Positions 23,697-32,500 of a DNA stretch of 56,349 nucleotides are shown in pieces. The DNA is from Bacillota bacterium (GTDB taxonomy: Bacteria > Armatimonadota > HRBIN16), in contig JAIMBJ010000022.1 in assembly GCA_023511455.1 (NCBI GenBank), positions 1 to 56,349 on the forward strand. The letters are read 5' to 3'. Below the pieces are notes generated by a model. It searched no databases. It was not told where the DNA came from and worked only from the letters and a program-made list of their open reading frames with translations. A program made the translations under genes and the position numbers. The first letter of the stretch is position 1; the number at the start of each line of letters is the position of its first letter.

Positions 23697-24452
23697 ATGC
23701 CGGACCGCTCAGCCATTGTGGTCATACCAACCTATAACGAGCGAGAGAACCTGCCGCTGGTGTGCGAACAGGTCTTGCGACACACCGCAGGCACAGTTCA
23801 TATTCTGGTTGTGGACGATAACTCGCCGGACGGCACGGGTGAACTGGCAGACGCCCTCGCGCGCAAGCACCCCCAAATCCACGTGCTGCACCGTCAAAGC
23901 AAAGAGGGTCTGGGACGCGCCTACGTCGCGGGGTTCCAACAGGCGTTGCAGATGGGCTACGCGCTTATCGCACAGATGGATGCCGACCTCTCCCATGACC
24001 CCCAAGACTTACCTCTGCTGATTGAGACGGCTACGTCTGCCGATCTCGTACTCGGTTCGCGCTACGTTCCAGGCGGCGACGTCAGCAACTGGTCACGCCA
24101 GCGTTACTGGCTTAGCTTTATTGCGAATCAGTATGTCCGCATGATCACGAGAATCCCTGTTCGCGACGCAACCGGAGGCTACCGCCGCTGGCGGCGCGAA
24201 GTGCTGGAAGCCATCGATCTCGACACCGTCCGCTCCAACGGCTATGCCTTTCAGATTGAAATGGCATACCGCGCATGCCGGCTGGGGTTCCATATACAGG
24301 AAATCCCCATCGTGTTCACCGAGCGGCGTGCGGGCAAATCCAAGCTTTCCAAACGGGTCATCTGGGAAGCCGTGTGGCTTCCGTGGAAACTACGCTTTTC
24401 CAGAGCCTACAACCCCTCCCCCACCGAGCAGGGCGCGGTTCCCCCTGTTTGA
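23697..24452 (+). CDS. Polyprenol-monophosphate mannosyltransferase-like GT2 enzyme
   Basis: The 251-residue protein is a GT-A fold glycosyltransferase: VVIPTYNERENLPLV, VVDDNSPDGTGELAD, and the metal-binding DADLSHDP, followed by LVLGSRYVPGG. The sequence matches dolichol/polyprenol-phosphate mannose synthases, which charge a lipid carrier with a sugar from GDP- or UDP-sugar for use outside the membrane. No C-terminal GtrA-type membrane domain is fused. GGAGGAG lies 8-14 bases before the ATG at 23697. Confidence 0.88.
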   Translation: MPDRSAIVVIPTYNERENLPLVCEQVLRHTAGTVHILVVDDNSPDGTGELADALARKHPQIHVLHRQSKEGLGRAYVAGFQQALQMGYALIAQMDADLSHDPQDLPLLIETATSADLVLGSRYVPGGDVSNWSRQRYWLSFIANQYVRMITRIPVRDATGGYRRWRREVLEAIDLDTVRSNGYAFQIEMAYRACRLGFHIQEIPIVFTERRAGKSKLSKRVIWEAVWLPWKLRFSRAYNPSPTEQGAVPPV

Positions 24453-24477
24453 CATCTTTGACGCTCCGCGATATAAT
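24449..24477 (+). promoter_or_regulatory. Consensus sigma-70 promoter for the GntR regulator
   Basis: TTGACA (24449-24454), a 17-base spacer and TATAAT (24472-24477): both hexamers are perfect. A long leader of about 85 bases precedes the start at 24570. Confidence 0.85.
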
Positions 24478-24569
24478 GTGCATGACAGGCGTGCGCAGCA
24501 TTATATAACGCTCAACAGTGTGTTCGCATGTTCACCGAACAAACAGCATCCATCTCAGGAGAGGGCGTC

Positions 24570-25655
24570 ATGCGTTCTACCGACACCGATGAACCACGAT
24601 ACCTGCGCATCCAGCGCATTCTGGAAGAGCAGATTTTGCAGGGTAAACTGCCCCCAGGAAGCCAGCTGCCTGGCGAACGCGACCTCGCGCGGCAGTTTGG
24701 TGTCAGCCAGATGACGGTGAACCGCGCCATTCAGGAACTGGTGCGCAAGGGACGCCTGTACCGCCGTTCCGGAGCAGGCACTTTCGTCACGGACGCGGTA
24801 CAACCGGTGCGTGTGCACGGCGTGGTGCTGGTGGTTCCGCATGCCGAACATCCGCAGGCGGATACCTACTTGCGCGAGCCGTTCCGCGCGGTGCGCAACG
24901 TGGCTCAGGCACGCGGGCTGACTCTGCACATCGTGCAGGCAGACGTGTCCGAATACACGCAGGTCGTTGACCAGCACGCGCATGGCGCCCTGCTGTTCGT
25001 TGCGCCTCCTGTGAACGCACACGATGTGCTCTCGTCCCTCTGGCAAAAAGGCACGTGCTTCGTGGTGATGGGTGCGTCGTGGCAGAGCAGCTCGTTCCCC
25101 TGTGTCGATAGCGACAACTTCGGTGGAGCACGGCGTGCGGTCGAGTACCTGCTCTCCCTCGGACACCGCCGTATCGCGTACATCAACGGCTGGGAAGGCA
25201 GCACCAATTGCGCCGACCGCCTGCGCGGCTACGAGCACGCCATGCAAAAGTGGGATGTACCCGCGCGTTCGGAGTGGGTGGTGCAGGCAGGGTCGGACTC
25301 GCACCTGTGCGTGCAAGCCAGACAGCAGCTCACCGACCTGCTCATCCGCACCGAGCGCGTCACCGCGGTTTTCACCGCCGGGTATTACCTGGCATTGGAG
25401 ACGCTGACCCTGCTGCGCTCACTGGGGTTGAGTGTGCCAGAGGACATCAGCATGATTGCTTTCGATGACCCATCGAGTGCCGCGCACCTGAACCCTCCCC
25501 TCTCCACCGTGCGACAGCCCCTGTATGAAATGGGACAGCGCGCGATGGAGCTGCTCATGGACTTGCTCACCAGCCCAGAACCGAACGCCCTTTGCCAGAC
25601 CATCTACCTGCCCACCGAGCTGGTCATCCGCGAGTCGTGCGTGAGGTTGGGATGA
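24570..25655 (+). CDS. GntR-type transcriptional regulator with LacI-like sugar-sensing domain
   Basis: The 361-residue protein combines an N-terminal winged helix-turn-helix (about 8-75; PGSQLPGERDLARQFGVSQM, then TVNRAIQELVRKG) with a periplasmic-binding-protein-like effector domain. The latter includes GHRRIAYINGWEGSTN and DISMIAFDDPSSAAHLNPPL. This is the AraR-like architecture of carbohydrate regulators. The ATG at 24570 has AGGAGAGGG upstream; the ATG at 24528 does not. Its target genes are not evident, as no sugar operon is directly adjacent except the MalK-type ATPase on the opposite strand. Confidence 0.88.
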   Translation: MRSTDTDEPRYLRIQRILEEQILQGKLPPGSQLPGERDLARQFGVSQMTVNRAIQELVRKGRLYRRSGAGTFVTDAVQPVRVHGVVLVVPHAEHPQADTYLREPFRAVRNVAQARGLTLHIVQADVSEYTQVVDQHAHGALLFVAPPVNAHDVLSSLWQKGTCFVVMGASWQSSSFPCVDSDNFGGARRAVEYLLSLGHRRIAYINGWEGSTNCADRLRGYEHAMQKWDVPARSEWVVQAGSDSHLCVQARQQLTDLLIRTERVTAVFTAGYYLALETLTLLRSLGLSVPEDISMIAFDDPSSAAHLNPPLSTVRQPLYEMGQRAMELLMDLLTSPEPNALCQTIYLPTELVIRESCVRLG

Positions 25656-25768
25656 CCGTTTGTTTACGGGCTTTTAAGCTCCAGAGCGCGAATGCTCGCA
25701 GTTCTGCGGTGCAAAAATCGCTTTTTTCGCCGACTACAAGAACAGTGAAACTGCGGGAAGGAGCACGT

Positions 25769-26050
25769 ATGATGAAGACGCTGATATACTGTCACCGAAA
25801 CTGGAACGACAACATGCAGGAGTGGGAAAAGCGGCAGAGGCTGTGTCGCGCGGTAAGCAGAGAGCTGGGTCTGGTCCAAACGGTGGAAGCAGAGGATTTC
25901 GCCACCCTTCAGCGACTTTGCTTACGTGAAGGCTACCAAGGTGTCATCGTGCCGAGCGTCATGCATACTCCCCCCGAGGTCATTTTGTGGCTGAAGAGCC
26001 AGCGCATCCGCATCTACGATGCCATGCGCTGGCAGATGCAATCGGGTTAG
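25769..26050 (+). CDS. Small protein of unknown function
   Basis: A 93-residue soluble protein starting [15 protein letters not shown], with AAGGAG before the ATG. It has an alternating hydrophobic pattern ([10 protein letters not shown]) suggestive of a small alpha/beta fold. In-frame starts further upstream lack a ribosome site. Its stop overlaps the MalK-type gene stop on the other strand by 4 bases. Family not recognised. Confidence 0.65.
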   Translation: MMKTLIYCHRNWNDNMQEWEKRQRLCRAVSRELGLVQTVEAEDFATLQRLCLREGYQGVIVPSVMHTPPEVILWLKSQRIRIYDAMRWQMQSG

Positions 26051-27153
26051 TAGATCGCCTTCTGCGTCTCTTTGTCAAACAGGTGCGTCTTGTCCATGTC
26101 CAGCACAATCTCCAGCTCTTCGCCCTCTTTGGCTTTAGTATCGGCGTCGATGGTGGCAACTATCTGATGGGTGCCTAACGTCAGGTACATCGTGACAACG
26201 GCTCCCATCGGCTCTATCACGTCCACCATGGCCTTCAGGGTGTTGCCGTCATGTGCGGTGGTGGTGGGGGCAAGGTTTTTGTCAAAGATGTCCTCGGGGC
26301 GCACACCGAACACCACCTGTTTGTCCACCCACGGCTGTACCTTGTCCGCCGCGAACTTGGGCAGCAACAGTTTGAAGTCGCCGCCGTCCACGTAGTAGTC
26401 GTCCCCACTGCGCTTCAGCGTTACCTCCAGGAAGTTCATCGGCGGCGTACCGATGAAGCCTGCCACGAACATGTTGGCAGGATAATGATAGATATTCAGC
26501 GGGGTGTCTACCTGCTGCAACACGCCGTCTTTGATCACCGCGATGCGGTCGCCCATCGTCATCGCCTCCACCTGGTCATGCGTGACGTAGATGGTGGTGA
26601 CCGCCAGTCGCCGCTGTAGCTTGATGAGTTCGGCACGGGTCTGCACGCGCAGCTTGGCATCGAGGTTGGAGAGAGGCTCGTCCATCAGGAACACCTGCGG
26701 CTCACGCACGATAGCCCGTCCCAGCGCCACACGCTGGCGTTGACCGCCGGAGAGCTGCTTCGGCTTGCGGTCCAGCAAGCCCTCCAGCCCGAGCAGCTTG
26801 GCCGCCTCGTGCACGCGCCGCTGTATCTCCGCTTTGGGGAACTTTCGCATCCGCAGCGCGAACGCCATGTTATCATACACCGTCATGTGCGGATACAGTG
26901 CATAATTCTGGAACACCATCGCGATGTCACGGTCCTTGGGCTGCACATCGTTCACCAGGCGGTCGCCGATGTAAATCTCCCCTGAGGTTACCTCTTCCAG
27001 TCCCGCAATCATGCGCAACGCGGTCGTCTTTCCACAGCCCGAGGGTCCTACCAGCACGAGAAACTCTTTATCTTTGATTTCCAGATTCAGGTCGTTGACG
27101 GCAACGACGTTTTTGAAGACTTTGGTCAGGTGTTTTAACGTGACCGATGCCAC
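26047..27153 (-). CDS. MalK/UgpC/MsmX-type sugar ABC transporter ATP-binding protein
   Basis: The 368-residue ATPase has Walker [10 protein letters not shown] (about 37-45), Q-loop [10 protein letters not shown], signature [15 protein letters not shown], Walker [16 protein letters not shown] and switch THD. A C-terminal regulatory TOBE/OB domain follows. This subgroup energises CUT1 sugar importers, and one ATPase can serve several of them. It stands alone here, without binding protein or permeases. It starts with GTG at 27153 and is transcribed divergently from the LacI regulator. Confidence 0.93.
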   Translation of the reverse strand: MASVTLKHLTKVFKNVVAVNDLNLEIKDKEFLVLVGPSGCGKTTALRMIAGLEEVTSGEIYIGDRLVNDVQPKDRDIAMVFQNYALYPHMTVYDNMAFALRMRKFPKAEIQRRVHEAAKLLGLEGLLDRKPKQLSGGQRQRVALGRAIVREPQVFLMDEPLSNLDAKLRVQTRAELIKLQRRLAVTTIYVTHDQVEAMTMGDRIAVIKDGVLQQVDTPLNIYHYPANMFVAGFIGTPPMNFLEVTLKRSGDDYYVDGGDFKLLLPKFAADKVQPWVDKQVVFGVRPEDIFDKNLAPTTTAHDGNTLKAMVDVIEPMGAVVTMYLTLGTHQIVATIDADTKAKEGEELEIVLDMDKTHLFDKETQKAIY

Positions 27154-27191
27154 AGCTCCCCGCCCTCCAGTTGAGTGTTTGTCTACTATTC

Positions 27192-27221
27192 ATCATATGG
27201 GAATTGGATTCCTGCTGTCAA
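27192..27221 (-). promoter_or_regulatory. Promoter of the MalK-type ATPase gene
   Basis: On the minus strand, TTGACA (27221-27216), an 18-base spacer and TATGAT (27197-27192), leaving a leader of about 32 bases before the GTG at 27153. Confidence 0.75.
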
Positions 27222-27311
27222 GCCGTCCACGGCTCAGGCAGCCCTTCGGTCTGCCTGGAGAGATTTTTTTCGGGAGTACCCGAAATGGAGCTTGCAGCAT
27301 TCGGAATATTG

Positions 27312-27320
27312 TGCTAAAAT
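27312..27320 (+). promoter_or_regulatory. Extended -10 promoter of the LacI regulator operon
   Basis: TGCTAAAAT (27312-27320) is an extended -10, with predicted transcript start near 27327. No clear -35 is seen. Confidence 0.55.
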
Positions 27321-27327
27321 AAAGATA

Positions 27328-27339
27328 GTTAACGTTAAC
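27328..27339. promoter_or_regulatory. Palindromic operator, probably for the adjacent LacI-family regulator
   Basis: GTTAACGTTAAC is a perfect 12-base palindrome with the central CG typical of LacI-family operators. It sits 7 bases after the -10 of the regulator's own promoter, over the expected transcript start, so bound repressor would block its own operon. Confidence 0.7.
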
Positions 27340-27357
27340 GTAATCGGGATGTTTGGT

Positions 27358-28434
27358 ATGCGCGTAACGATCAAACATATCGCGGAAGAGGTCGGAGTCT
27401 CCGCGATGACAGTCTCCCGAGCCCTGCGCAACGACAAGGGTGTGAGCGAATCCCTGCGCCGACGCATCCTGCAGACTGCCGAACGGTTGAACTACCGCCC
27501 GAACCTGCTGGCACGAGGACTGGTTTCGCAACGCACCCACCTTGTCGGTGTGCTTATCCCAAACCTGCGCCACTCCTTCTGGCTGCACATGGTGATTGGC
27601 ATCGAAGAGGTCGCTAAGCCTAAGGGCTATACGGTGCTGATATGCCATTCCGACGACGATCCTGAGGCGGAGCAGAGGGAGGTTCGCTCACTCATCGAGA
27701 GGCAGGTAGAAGCGTTGCTGATTGCCTCTTGCGATCCCGACCGCAACGCTTCCTTCTTGGCTGCTTTGCAACATGAGCAGCTCCCTGTGGTGTTGTTCGA
27801 CCGTTACTCGCAAGCACTGCATCTCCCCTACGTGGGATGCGATGACCGTTTGGGTGCTCAGCTCGCCACCGAGCATCTGGTGCGCTGTGGCTATCGGAGC
27901 ATTGCCCATCTGGCAGGCGACCAGTCGCTCAGCGTGGGGCGTGATCGTTTGTTGGGGTATAAGGAGGTGATGCAAAAAGTAGGGTGTCAACCTATCATAG
28001 AAGTGTGCGGCTTTGGCGAACAGAACGGCTACAAGGGCTTCCAACGGCTTTTCCGCAAGCACCGCCCCAATGCCATCTTTGCCTCGCACGACCCCGTCGC
28101 AATCGGGGCAATGCGTGCGGCCCTCGAAATGGGTCTGCGAATGCCCGACGATGTTGCCTTTGTCGGCTTCGCGGACATGGACTGTGCTGAACATCTCTGG
28201 GTGCCGCTAACTACTGTCTGGCAGCCCAAGGAAGAACTGGGGAGGGCAGCGGCAGACCTCGCGATGCGGTTGCTGAACGGTGACAACGGTATGATAGACA
28301 GTCGCATTATCCTGCCTACTCACCTCATCGTGCGCCAGTCCTGCGGGGCACTGCAACGTGGTATACCACTCCCGAAAGAGGCTGTCGTCAAGAACAACCA
28401 ACCATTTTTTGCTAAGGAGGTATCCCGAAAATGA
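27358..28434 (+). CDS. LacI-family transcriptional regulator
   Basis: The 358-residue protein has the LacI helix-turn-helix and hinge ([20 protein letters not shown], then RPNLLARGL) followed by a sugar-binding-type effector domain. The latter includes [28 protein letters not shown] and [20 protein letters not shown]. The start is taken at ATG 27358, with GGGA 8 bases upstream; ATG 27349 is possible. Its stop overlaps the next pilin gene as ATGA. It likely autoregulates through the palindrome at 27328-27339 and controls the downstream pilin and membrane-protein genes. Confidence 0.9.
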   Translation: MRVTIKHIAEEVGVSAMTVSRALRNDKGVSESLRRRILQTAERLNYRPNLLARGLVSQRTHLVGVLIPNLRHSFWLHMVIGIEEVAKPKGYTVLICHSDDDPEAEQREVRSLIERQVEALLIASCDPDRNASFLAALQHEQLPVVLFDRYSQALHLPYVGCDDRLGAQLATEHLVRCGYRSIAHLAGDQSLSVGRDRLLGYKEVMQKVGCQPIIEVCGFGEQNGYKGFQRLFRKHRPNAIFASHDPVAIGAMRAALEMGLRMPDDVAFVGFADMDCAEHLWVPLTTVWQPKEELGRAAADLAMRLLNGDNGMIDSRIILPTHLIVRQSCGALQRGIPLPKEAVVKNNQPFFAKEVSRK

Positions 28435-29261
28435 AACGTTCGCTCGCGTTTACCCTTATCGAATTGCTGGTGGTCATCGCGATTATTGCGATACTGGCAG
28501 CGATTCTCTTCCCGGTATTCACGCAGGCGCGTACCAAAGCCCGTCAGGCTTCCGACATGAGTAATCTCAAACAAATCGGGCTTGGGTTGCAGATGTACGC
28601 GCAAGACTACGACGAAACCTTGGTTCCGGCGGGGTTCTTTATCTCACCGCCAGATCCCGATACAGGGGGCACCTACACCCCCTGGATGGTGTTCATCTAC
28701 CCCTACCTGAAGAACAAGGGCATTCTGGTCTCCCCACAGTTCGCTCAGGTTTGGACGATGACGGATGCCCGCAATCTGGGGTGGAACATCGGTCTGTGGC
28801 GGGATATCGTGGACGGAGTTGGTGAAGGACGCGTCGTGCGCGTGTCCTATGGATTGAACAACTCCGACCCGTGGGATGCCTGGCGGGTCCTGCCATGGCC
28901 CGATGACCCCTACAACCACTACGGACCAGGGTTCTGGGGGCGTGGCGGTGTACGTCTTGCGGAACTGGCATTGCCCGCACAGACCATCTACGTAATGAAC
29001 GCCAAATACCCTGATCTCTGGTCGACATGCGACCGCGACCTGGTGCTGAACGGCGCGTTGCCCTGCGGGTTTACCTCAGTCGGTAAGGACTGGACGTCCA
29101 CCGACCCCAACGTGCAGGGCTTCTTCAACCAGAGACTAAACGTTCTGTGGACTGACGGGCATGTGTCTACGCGACGCTGGGGTGACTACTGTCCCCACCT
29201 GTGGACGGTACAGGACGATCAGTCCATCGACCCGATACCGGCATGTCGTGCGGGCACGTAA
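28431..29261 (+). CDS. Pseudopilin-like protein (prepilin-type signal, DUF1559-like) in the LacI operon
   Basis: The 276-residue protein begins [19 protein letters not shown], with Ala before the cleavage site and Glu at +5. It continues [20 protein letters not shown], and the soluble head ends with [12 protein letters not shown]. The His of the H-X9-DG motif is replaced by Phe. AAGGAGG precedes the ATG, which overlaps the LacI stop. Being the first gene after a sugar-responsive repressor, this pilin may be made only when a particular carbohydrate is present. Confidence 0.88.
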   Translation: MKRSLAFTLIELLVVIAIIAILAAILFPVFTQARTKARQASDMSNLKQIGLGLQMYAQDYDETLVPAGFFISPPDPDTGGTYTPWMVFIYPYLKNKGILVSPQFAQVWTMTDARNLGWNIGLWRDIVDGVGEGRVVRVSYGLNNSDPWDAWRVLPWPDDPYNHYGPGFWGRGGVRLAELALPAQTIYVMNAKYPDLWSTCDRDLVLNGALPCGFTSVGKDWTSTDPNVQGFFNQRLNVLWTDGHVSTRRWGDYCPHLWTVQDDQSIDPIPACRAGT

Positions 29262-29268
29262 CTACACC

Positions 29269-29299
29269 ACAGGGCAGGGAGATTCTTTCCCTGCCCTGT
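29269..29299 (+). terminator. Hairpin between pilin and small membrane protein
   Basis: ACAGGGCAGGGA (29269-29280) and its exact complement (29288-29299) form a 12-bp stem with a 7-base loop. There is no T-tract (TCTAAC follows), so it may stabilise the pilin mRNA or only partly terminate before the downstream genes. Confidence 0.5.
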
Positions 29300-29327
29300 T
29301 CTAACAAAGCCATACAGGAGAAGACAC

Positions 29328-29516
29328 ATGCGAAACCGAGAAGTCAATCCCGTTATTGCGGTGGTGCTCATCATCGTCGCGCTGGCGATAGTAGGTTATA
29401 TCTTCTACAATCGCGGTATCAAGAGAGAAGAAGCGCGAGGTGCGCCGCCTGAGTTCTACCAGTATTACGGACGCGGCGGCGCAGCCACACCGTCACAATC
29501 AGCGACACCACGCTAA
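29328..29516 (+). CDS. Small single-pass membrane protein
   Basis: A 62-residue protein with one transmembrane helix (PVIAVVLIIVALAIVGYIFY) and a Gly/Ala/Pro/Ser-rich tail. AGGAGA lies 7 bases before the ATG. It lies between the pilin and the DUF6785 gene, 26 bases before the latter, so it is probably co-expressed with it. Function unknown. Confidence 0.7.
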   Translation: MRNREVNPVIAVVLIIVALAIVGYIFYNRGIKREEARGAPPEFYQYYGRGGAATPSQSATPR

Positions 29517-29542
29517 AGGCTGCGAGAGATACCCTTCCCAAA

Positions 29543-31555
29543 ATGGAGATGCTTAGCAGAGGACACTCTCAAGGGGAACGCTTCGCTGCTACGCGCGACG
29601 ACATCGTCACAGTCGGCGAACGTCCGGAGCAACCTCCCCTTCCTTTTCGCCCAGCTGCAACGCTTCTTGTTGGCGCAAGCGGCGTTGCCCTTCTCTGCGC
29701 TATTACTCCCTACAACGACTATCACCTGAAAAACACTTTCCTCTACGGAAATCACCTGCCAATCGGTGCACTCTGTCTGTTTACCGTGCTGGCATGGCTG
29801 CTGAACCCCCTCTTGCGCCGAATACGCCCCGCGCTGGCTTTGAGCACTGCGGAGCTGCTTATTGCATGGAGTATGTGGGCAACGGCAGCCAGTCTGGCGT
29901 CCTCAGGGCTGTGGAGGTATCTGGGACCAATGGTGGTCGCCCCTTCCTACTTTGCAAACGCCGGAAGACGCTGGATAAGCGCGTTCTCGGACTCCCCCAA
30001 TGCCCTGTTGCTCAGCAAGGACCCGGACTCCCCTCTAATTCGCTGGTTCTACGAGGGCATTCCCCCCGGAACTCCCATCCCTTACCTTGCGTGGATACCG
30101 GTGCTGGTAATCTGGGGCATCTTGTTTGGTCTATTCACCACCCTGTTCATCGCTCTCTGTGCCCTGTTGCGTAAGCAATGGGTAGAACGAGAACGTTTGA
30201 CCTTTCCCCTCGCGCTGCTGCCTCTGGAGATTGCAGCGGAGCGAGCGGAAAGAGGGCTTTATAGAAACAGGCTCTTCTGGGCCGGGGTGTTACTCGTCGC
30301 CGTACATCATGGTATCAATACCGCTCATGCGCTCAGTCCATCTGTACCAACATGGCTCGCACCCGTAGACGCAAACGCCTGGTTCCCCGACCCTCCCTGG
30401 AACGCACTGGGTTTGGGGATGGTAGAGGTGTTCTTTGCCGTGATTGGTGCAGTATACCTTCTCCCAACAGAGGTATCCTTTAGCCTGTGGTTCACTTTTC
30501 TTATACTCCACCTCATTCGGGTAGTGCGGGTACAGATGGGGCTGGACCCGCTGATGACCGGGCCGCTACACCATGAAGGCGCAATGGGCACCGGTGCGCT
30601 TATTGCGTGGGCGCTATGGATGTTGTGGGCAGCTCGTCCGCACTGGCGGTATGTGTGGCGGGTGCTCACCTCTCAAGAACCACAAGCTGACCAGCACGAG
30701 CCGATGAGCTACCGGACAGCAGTGATTCTGATCGGGGTTTGCCTAGTCGGCATTTTGGTGTGGCTGCATTGGGCGGGCATTCCTTTGTGGATTGCCACAA
30801 CCGTCACCCTGCTGTTCATCCTGATTATGATAGTGCTAACGCGGGTGGTTGCGGAAGCAGGACTATTGTTTGTGCAAACTCCTTTTATTCCGACCGATGC
30901 CACAGCTTTCTTCGGCACCAGCTACTTCACCACCCAAACAGCCAGCGCTACGTTGCTGATGGAAGTCGTCATCATGCATGACCCCCGTGAACACCCCATG
31001 CCCGCCGTTGCCAACGCCTACAGTCTGGCACGCCCGTCGCTGCTGCCTGCTCGTTGGCTGACCAGAGCGCTGGCGCTGGCCCTTTGCGTGGGGTTTATCG
31101 TGGGGTTTTTCGCTTTCGTTGGAGTATCATACCGCTATGGCAGCGTTACTCTGGACTACTATGGGACGAACATGGCTCCACACTGGTCGCTGGACAGGGC
31201 ACTGGGATACGGCGAGTCCCCTCTACGCCCCCACCCCGGCGGCATTCTGGCAATGGGAACCGGAGGCGTGCTCTCCCTATGGCTTGGCTGGATGCGAAGC
31301 CGATACATCTGGTGGCAAATCAGCCCCATCGGTCTGGTGATGGCGAGCACCTACGCGATGGGACGTATCTATTTTTCCGTTTTTCTGGGATGGTTGCTGA
31401 GATGGCTATGTGTGCGCTCGGGCGGTTTGTACAGCTACCGTCGATATCTCCCCTTTTTCTTGGGATTACTATTGGGAGAGGCTTTGTATGGAGGGATAGC
31501 GGCGCTGTTCGGTGCACTAACCGGTGCACCGGTGCCCCAGTTCCTGCCAAACTAA
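29543..31555 (+). CDS. DUF6785-type large multi-pass membrane protein
   Basis: The 670-residue integral membrane protein has about 14 hydrophobic segments. The family-like blocks include LFILIMIVLTRVVAEAGLLF, HDPREHPMPAV and a late LGLLLGEALYGG. The first 35 residues are soluble. The ATG at 29543 or 29549 could be used; neither has a strong ribosome site. It resembles a permease in outline, but no transport motif is recognised. It is the last gene of the LacI-headed operon and a paralogue of the truncated gene at 1-900. Confidence 0.8.
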   Translation: MEMLSRGHSQGERFAATRDDIVTVGERPEQPPLPFRPAATLLVGASGVALLCAITPYNDYHLKNTFLYGNHLPIGALCLFTVLAWLLNPLLRRIRPALALSTAELLIAWSMWATAASLASSGLWRYLGPMVVAPSYFANAGRRWISAFSDSPNALLLSKDPDSPLIRWFYEGIPPGTPIPYLAWIPVLVIWGILFGLFTTLFIALCALLRKQWVERERLTFPLALLPLEIAAERAERGLYRNRLFWAGVLLVAVHHGINTAHALSPSVPTWLAPVDANAWFPDPPWNALGLGMVEVFFAVIGAVYLLPTEVSFSLWFTFLILHLIRVVRVQMGLDPLMTGPLHHEGAMGTGALIAWALWMLWAARPHWRYVWRVLTSQEPQADQHEPMSYRTAVILIGVCLVGILVWLHWAGIPLWIATTVTLLFILIMIVLTRVVAEAGLLFVQTPFIPTDATAFFGTSYFTTQTASATLLMEVVIMHDPREHPMPAVANAYSLARPSLLPARWLTRALALALCVGFIVGFFAFVGVSYRYGSVTLDYYGTNMAPHWSLDRALGYGESPLRPHPGGILAMGTGGVLSLWLGWMRSRYIWWQISPIGLVMASTYAMGRIYFSVFLGWLLRWLCVRSGGLYSYRRYLPFFLGLLLGEALYGGIAALFGALTGAPVPQFLPN

Positions 31556-31634
31556 TCCTTCGCTGCCCCAAGAGCCATTACCAATAAGTGGTATCGCTAA
31601 CGGAACCGGTATATCCCCTGAAAATTTCACGTTT

Positions 31635-31646
31635 TTTTTGCAAAAA
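31635..31646. promoter_or_regulatory. Palindrome upstream of a sigma-54 promoter (candidate activator site)
   Basis: TTTTTGCAAAAA is a perfect 12-base palindrome ending 19 bases before the -24 element at 31666. The identical 12 bases occur upstream of the sigma-54 promoter at 52657. Confidence 0.4.
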
Positions 31647-31665
31647 GGGGTCAAAACCCCTTGAA

Positions 31666-31680
31666 TGGTACGAATCTTGC
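31666..31680 (+). promoter_or_regulatory. Sigma-54 (-24/-12) promoter of the lectin-like PEP-CTERM gene
   Basis: TGGTAC-GAATC-TTGC (31666-31680) matches the consensus except T for C in the -24 box, and shares the spacer GAATC with the promoter at 23549-23563. TTGC is 62 bases before the GTG at 31743. Confidence 0.75.
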
Positions 31681-31742
31681 CTTATATAATAGTGGCAACA
31701 TAGAATACACGTCCCTGTGTTGGGATGAAAGGAGGTACTGCT

Positions 31743-32303
31743 GTGTTATCCAGCGTCTACCGCCGGACAGGTTTGGTACTTGCGCTGAGTCTTTTGCTGG
31801 TCAACGCGGCGTATAGCTACACCCTGCTGAACTCCATCGTCTGGCCCGAGAACGGACACATGTACCGGGTCTACAGTGGCTCGTCCTATTGGGGGGATGC
31901 CGCTGCCTTTGCCCGCACGGTGAGCGTACCGGGCTTCTATAACGGCTATCTGGCTACGGTACACAGCGCGGAGGAAAACGCCCTGATTACCAGTTTGCTG
32001 ACGCTGCCAGCGTGGCTTGGCGGATATCAACCCCCAGAGGAACTCGACCCCAACGCCAACTGGCAGTGGGTGTCGGGCGAACCCTGGACGTATACGAACT
32101 GGTTCCCCGGTCAACCCAACGACATTAATGGACCTGGCAGCGAGCAGTTTTTGGTGATTTACACCAGCGGCGTGTGGCACGATTTCCCGAACATCACGCG
32201 CCCGACCTTCGTGGTGGAGCTGAACCCGGTGCCCGACCCTGCCAGCATCGTGGGATTGGGTGCAGGTTTAGCAGGTCTGTTCTTGCGCCGCCGGAAGCGC
32301 TGA
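31743..32303 (+). CDS. C-type-lectin-like PEP-CTERM surface protein
   Basis: The 186-residue protein starts at GTG 31743, 8 bases after AGGAGG; an in-frame ATG at 31725 would place the ribosome site inside the gene. A signal peptide of about 24 residues is followed by a C-type-lectin-like fold: GYLATVHSAEENALITSLL, WLGGYQ, WQWVSGEPWTYTNWFPGQPN and GVWHDFP. The tail VPDPASIVGLGAGLAGLFLR plus RRKR is a PEP-CTERM-type sorting signal. It probably binds carbohydrate or protein at the cell surface. Confidence 0.88.
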   Translation: MLSSVYRRTGLVLALSLLLVNAAYSYTLLNSIVWPENGHMYRVYSGSSYWGDAAAFARTVSVPGFYNGYLATVHSAEENALITSLLTLPAWLGGYQPPEELDPNANWQWVSGEPWTYTNWFPGQPNDINGPGSEQFLVIYTSGVWHDFPNITRPTFVVELNPVPDPASIVGLGAGLAGLFLRRRKR

Positions 32304-32344
32304 TACAGAAGAACTTCTATACAACGCTTGCTTTGGGCAATATC

Positions 32345-32421
32345 CGCTATCTTTGCCTTCGCAAAGATAGCGCGAAAGGGTTCTATTGTGCAAAAAGCGG
32401 CAGGCTGGACGCCTGCCGCTT
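32345..32421. terminator. Two hairpins after the lectin-like gene
   Basis: The first is CGCTATCTTTGC/GCAAAGATAGCG (32345-32356 with 32361-32372, CTTC loop). The second is AAGCGGCAGGC/GCCTGCCGCTT (32395-32405 with 32411-32421). Neither has a plus-strand T-tract. The second is flanked by CAAAAA on its left, so it would look like a terminator on the minus strand. Confidence 0.5.
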
Positions 32422-32500
32422 CGCTGTATTATGTTACCTTGCAGGAGTGTTTGCCCCTCCCTCGAAACTTTCCATAAAGCACCCGCAAAAGGAGAAAACC

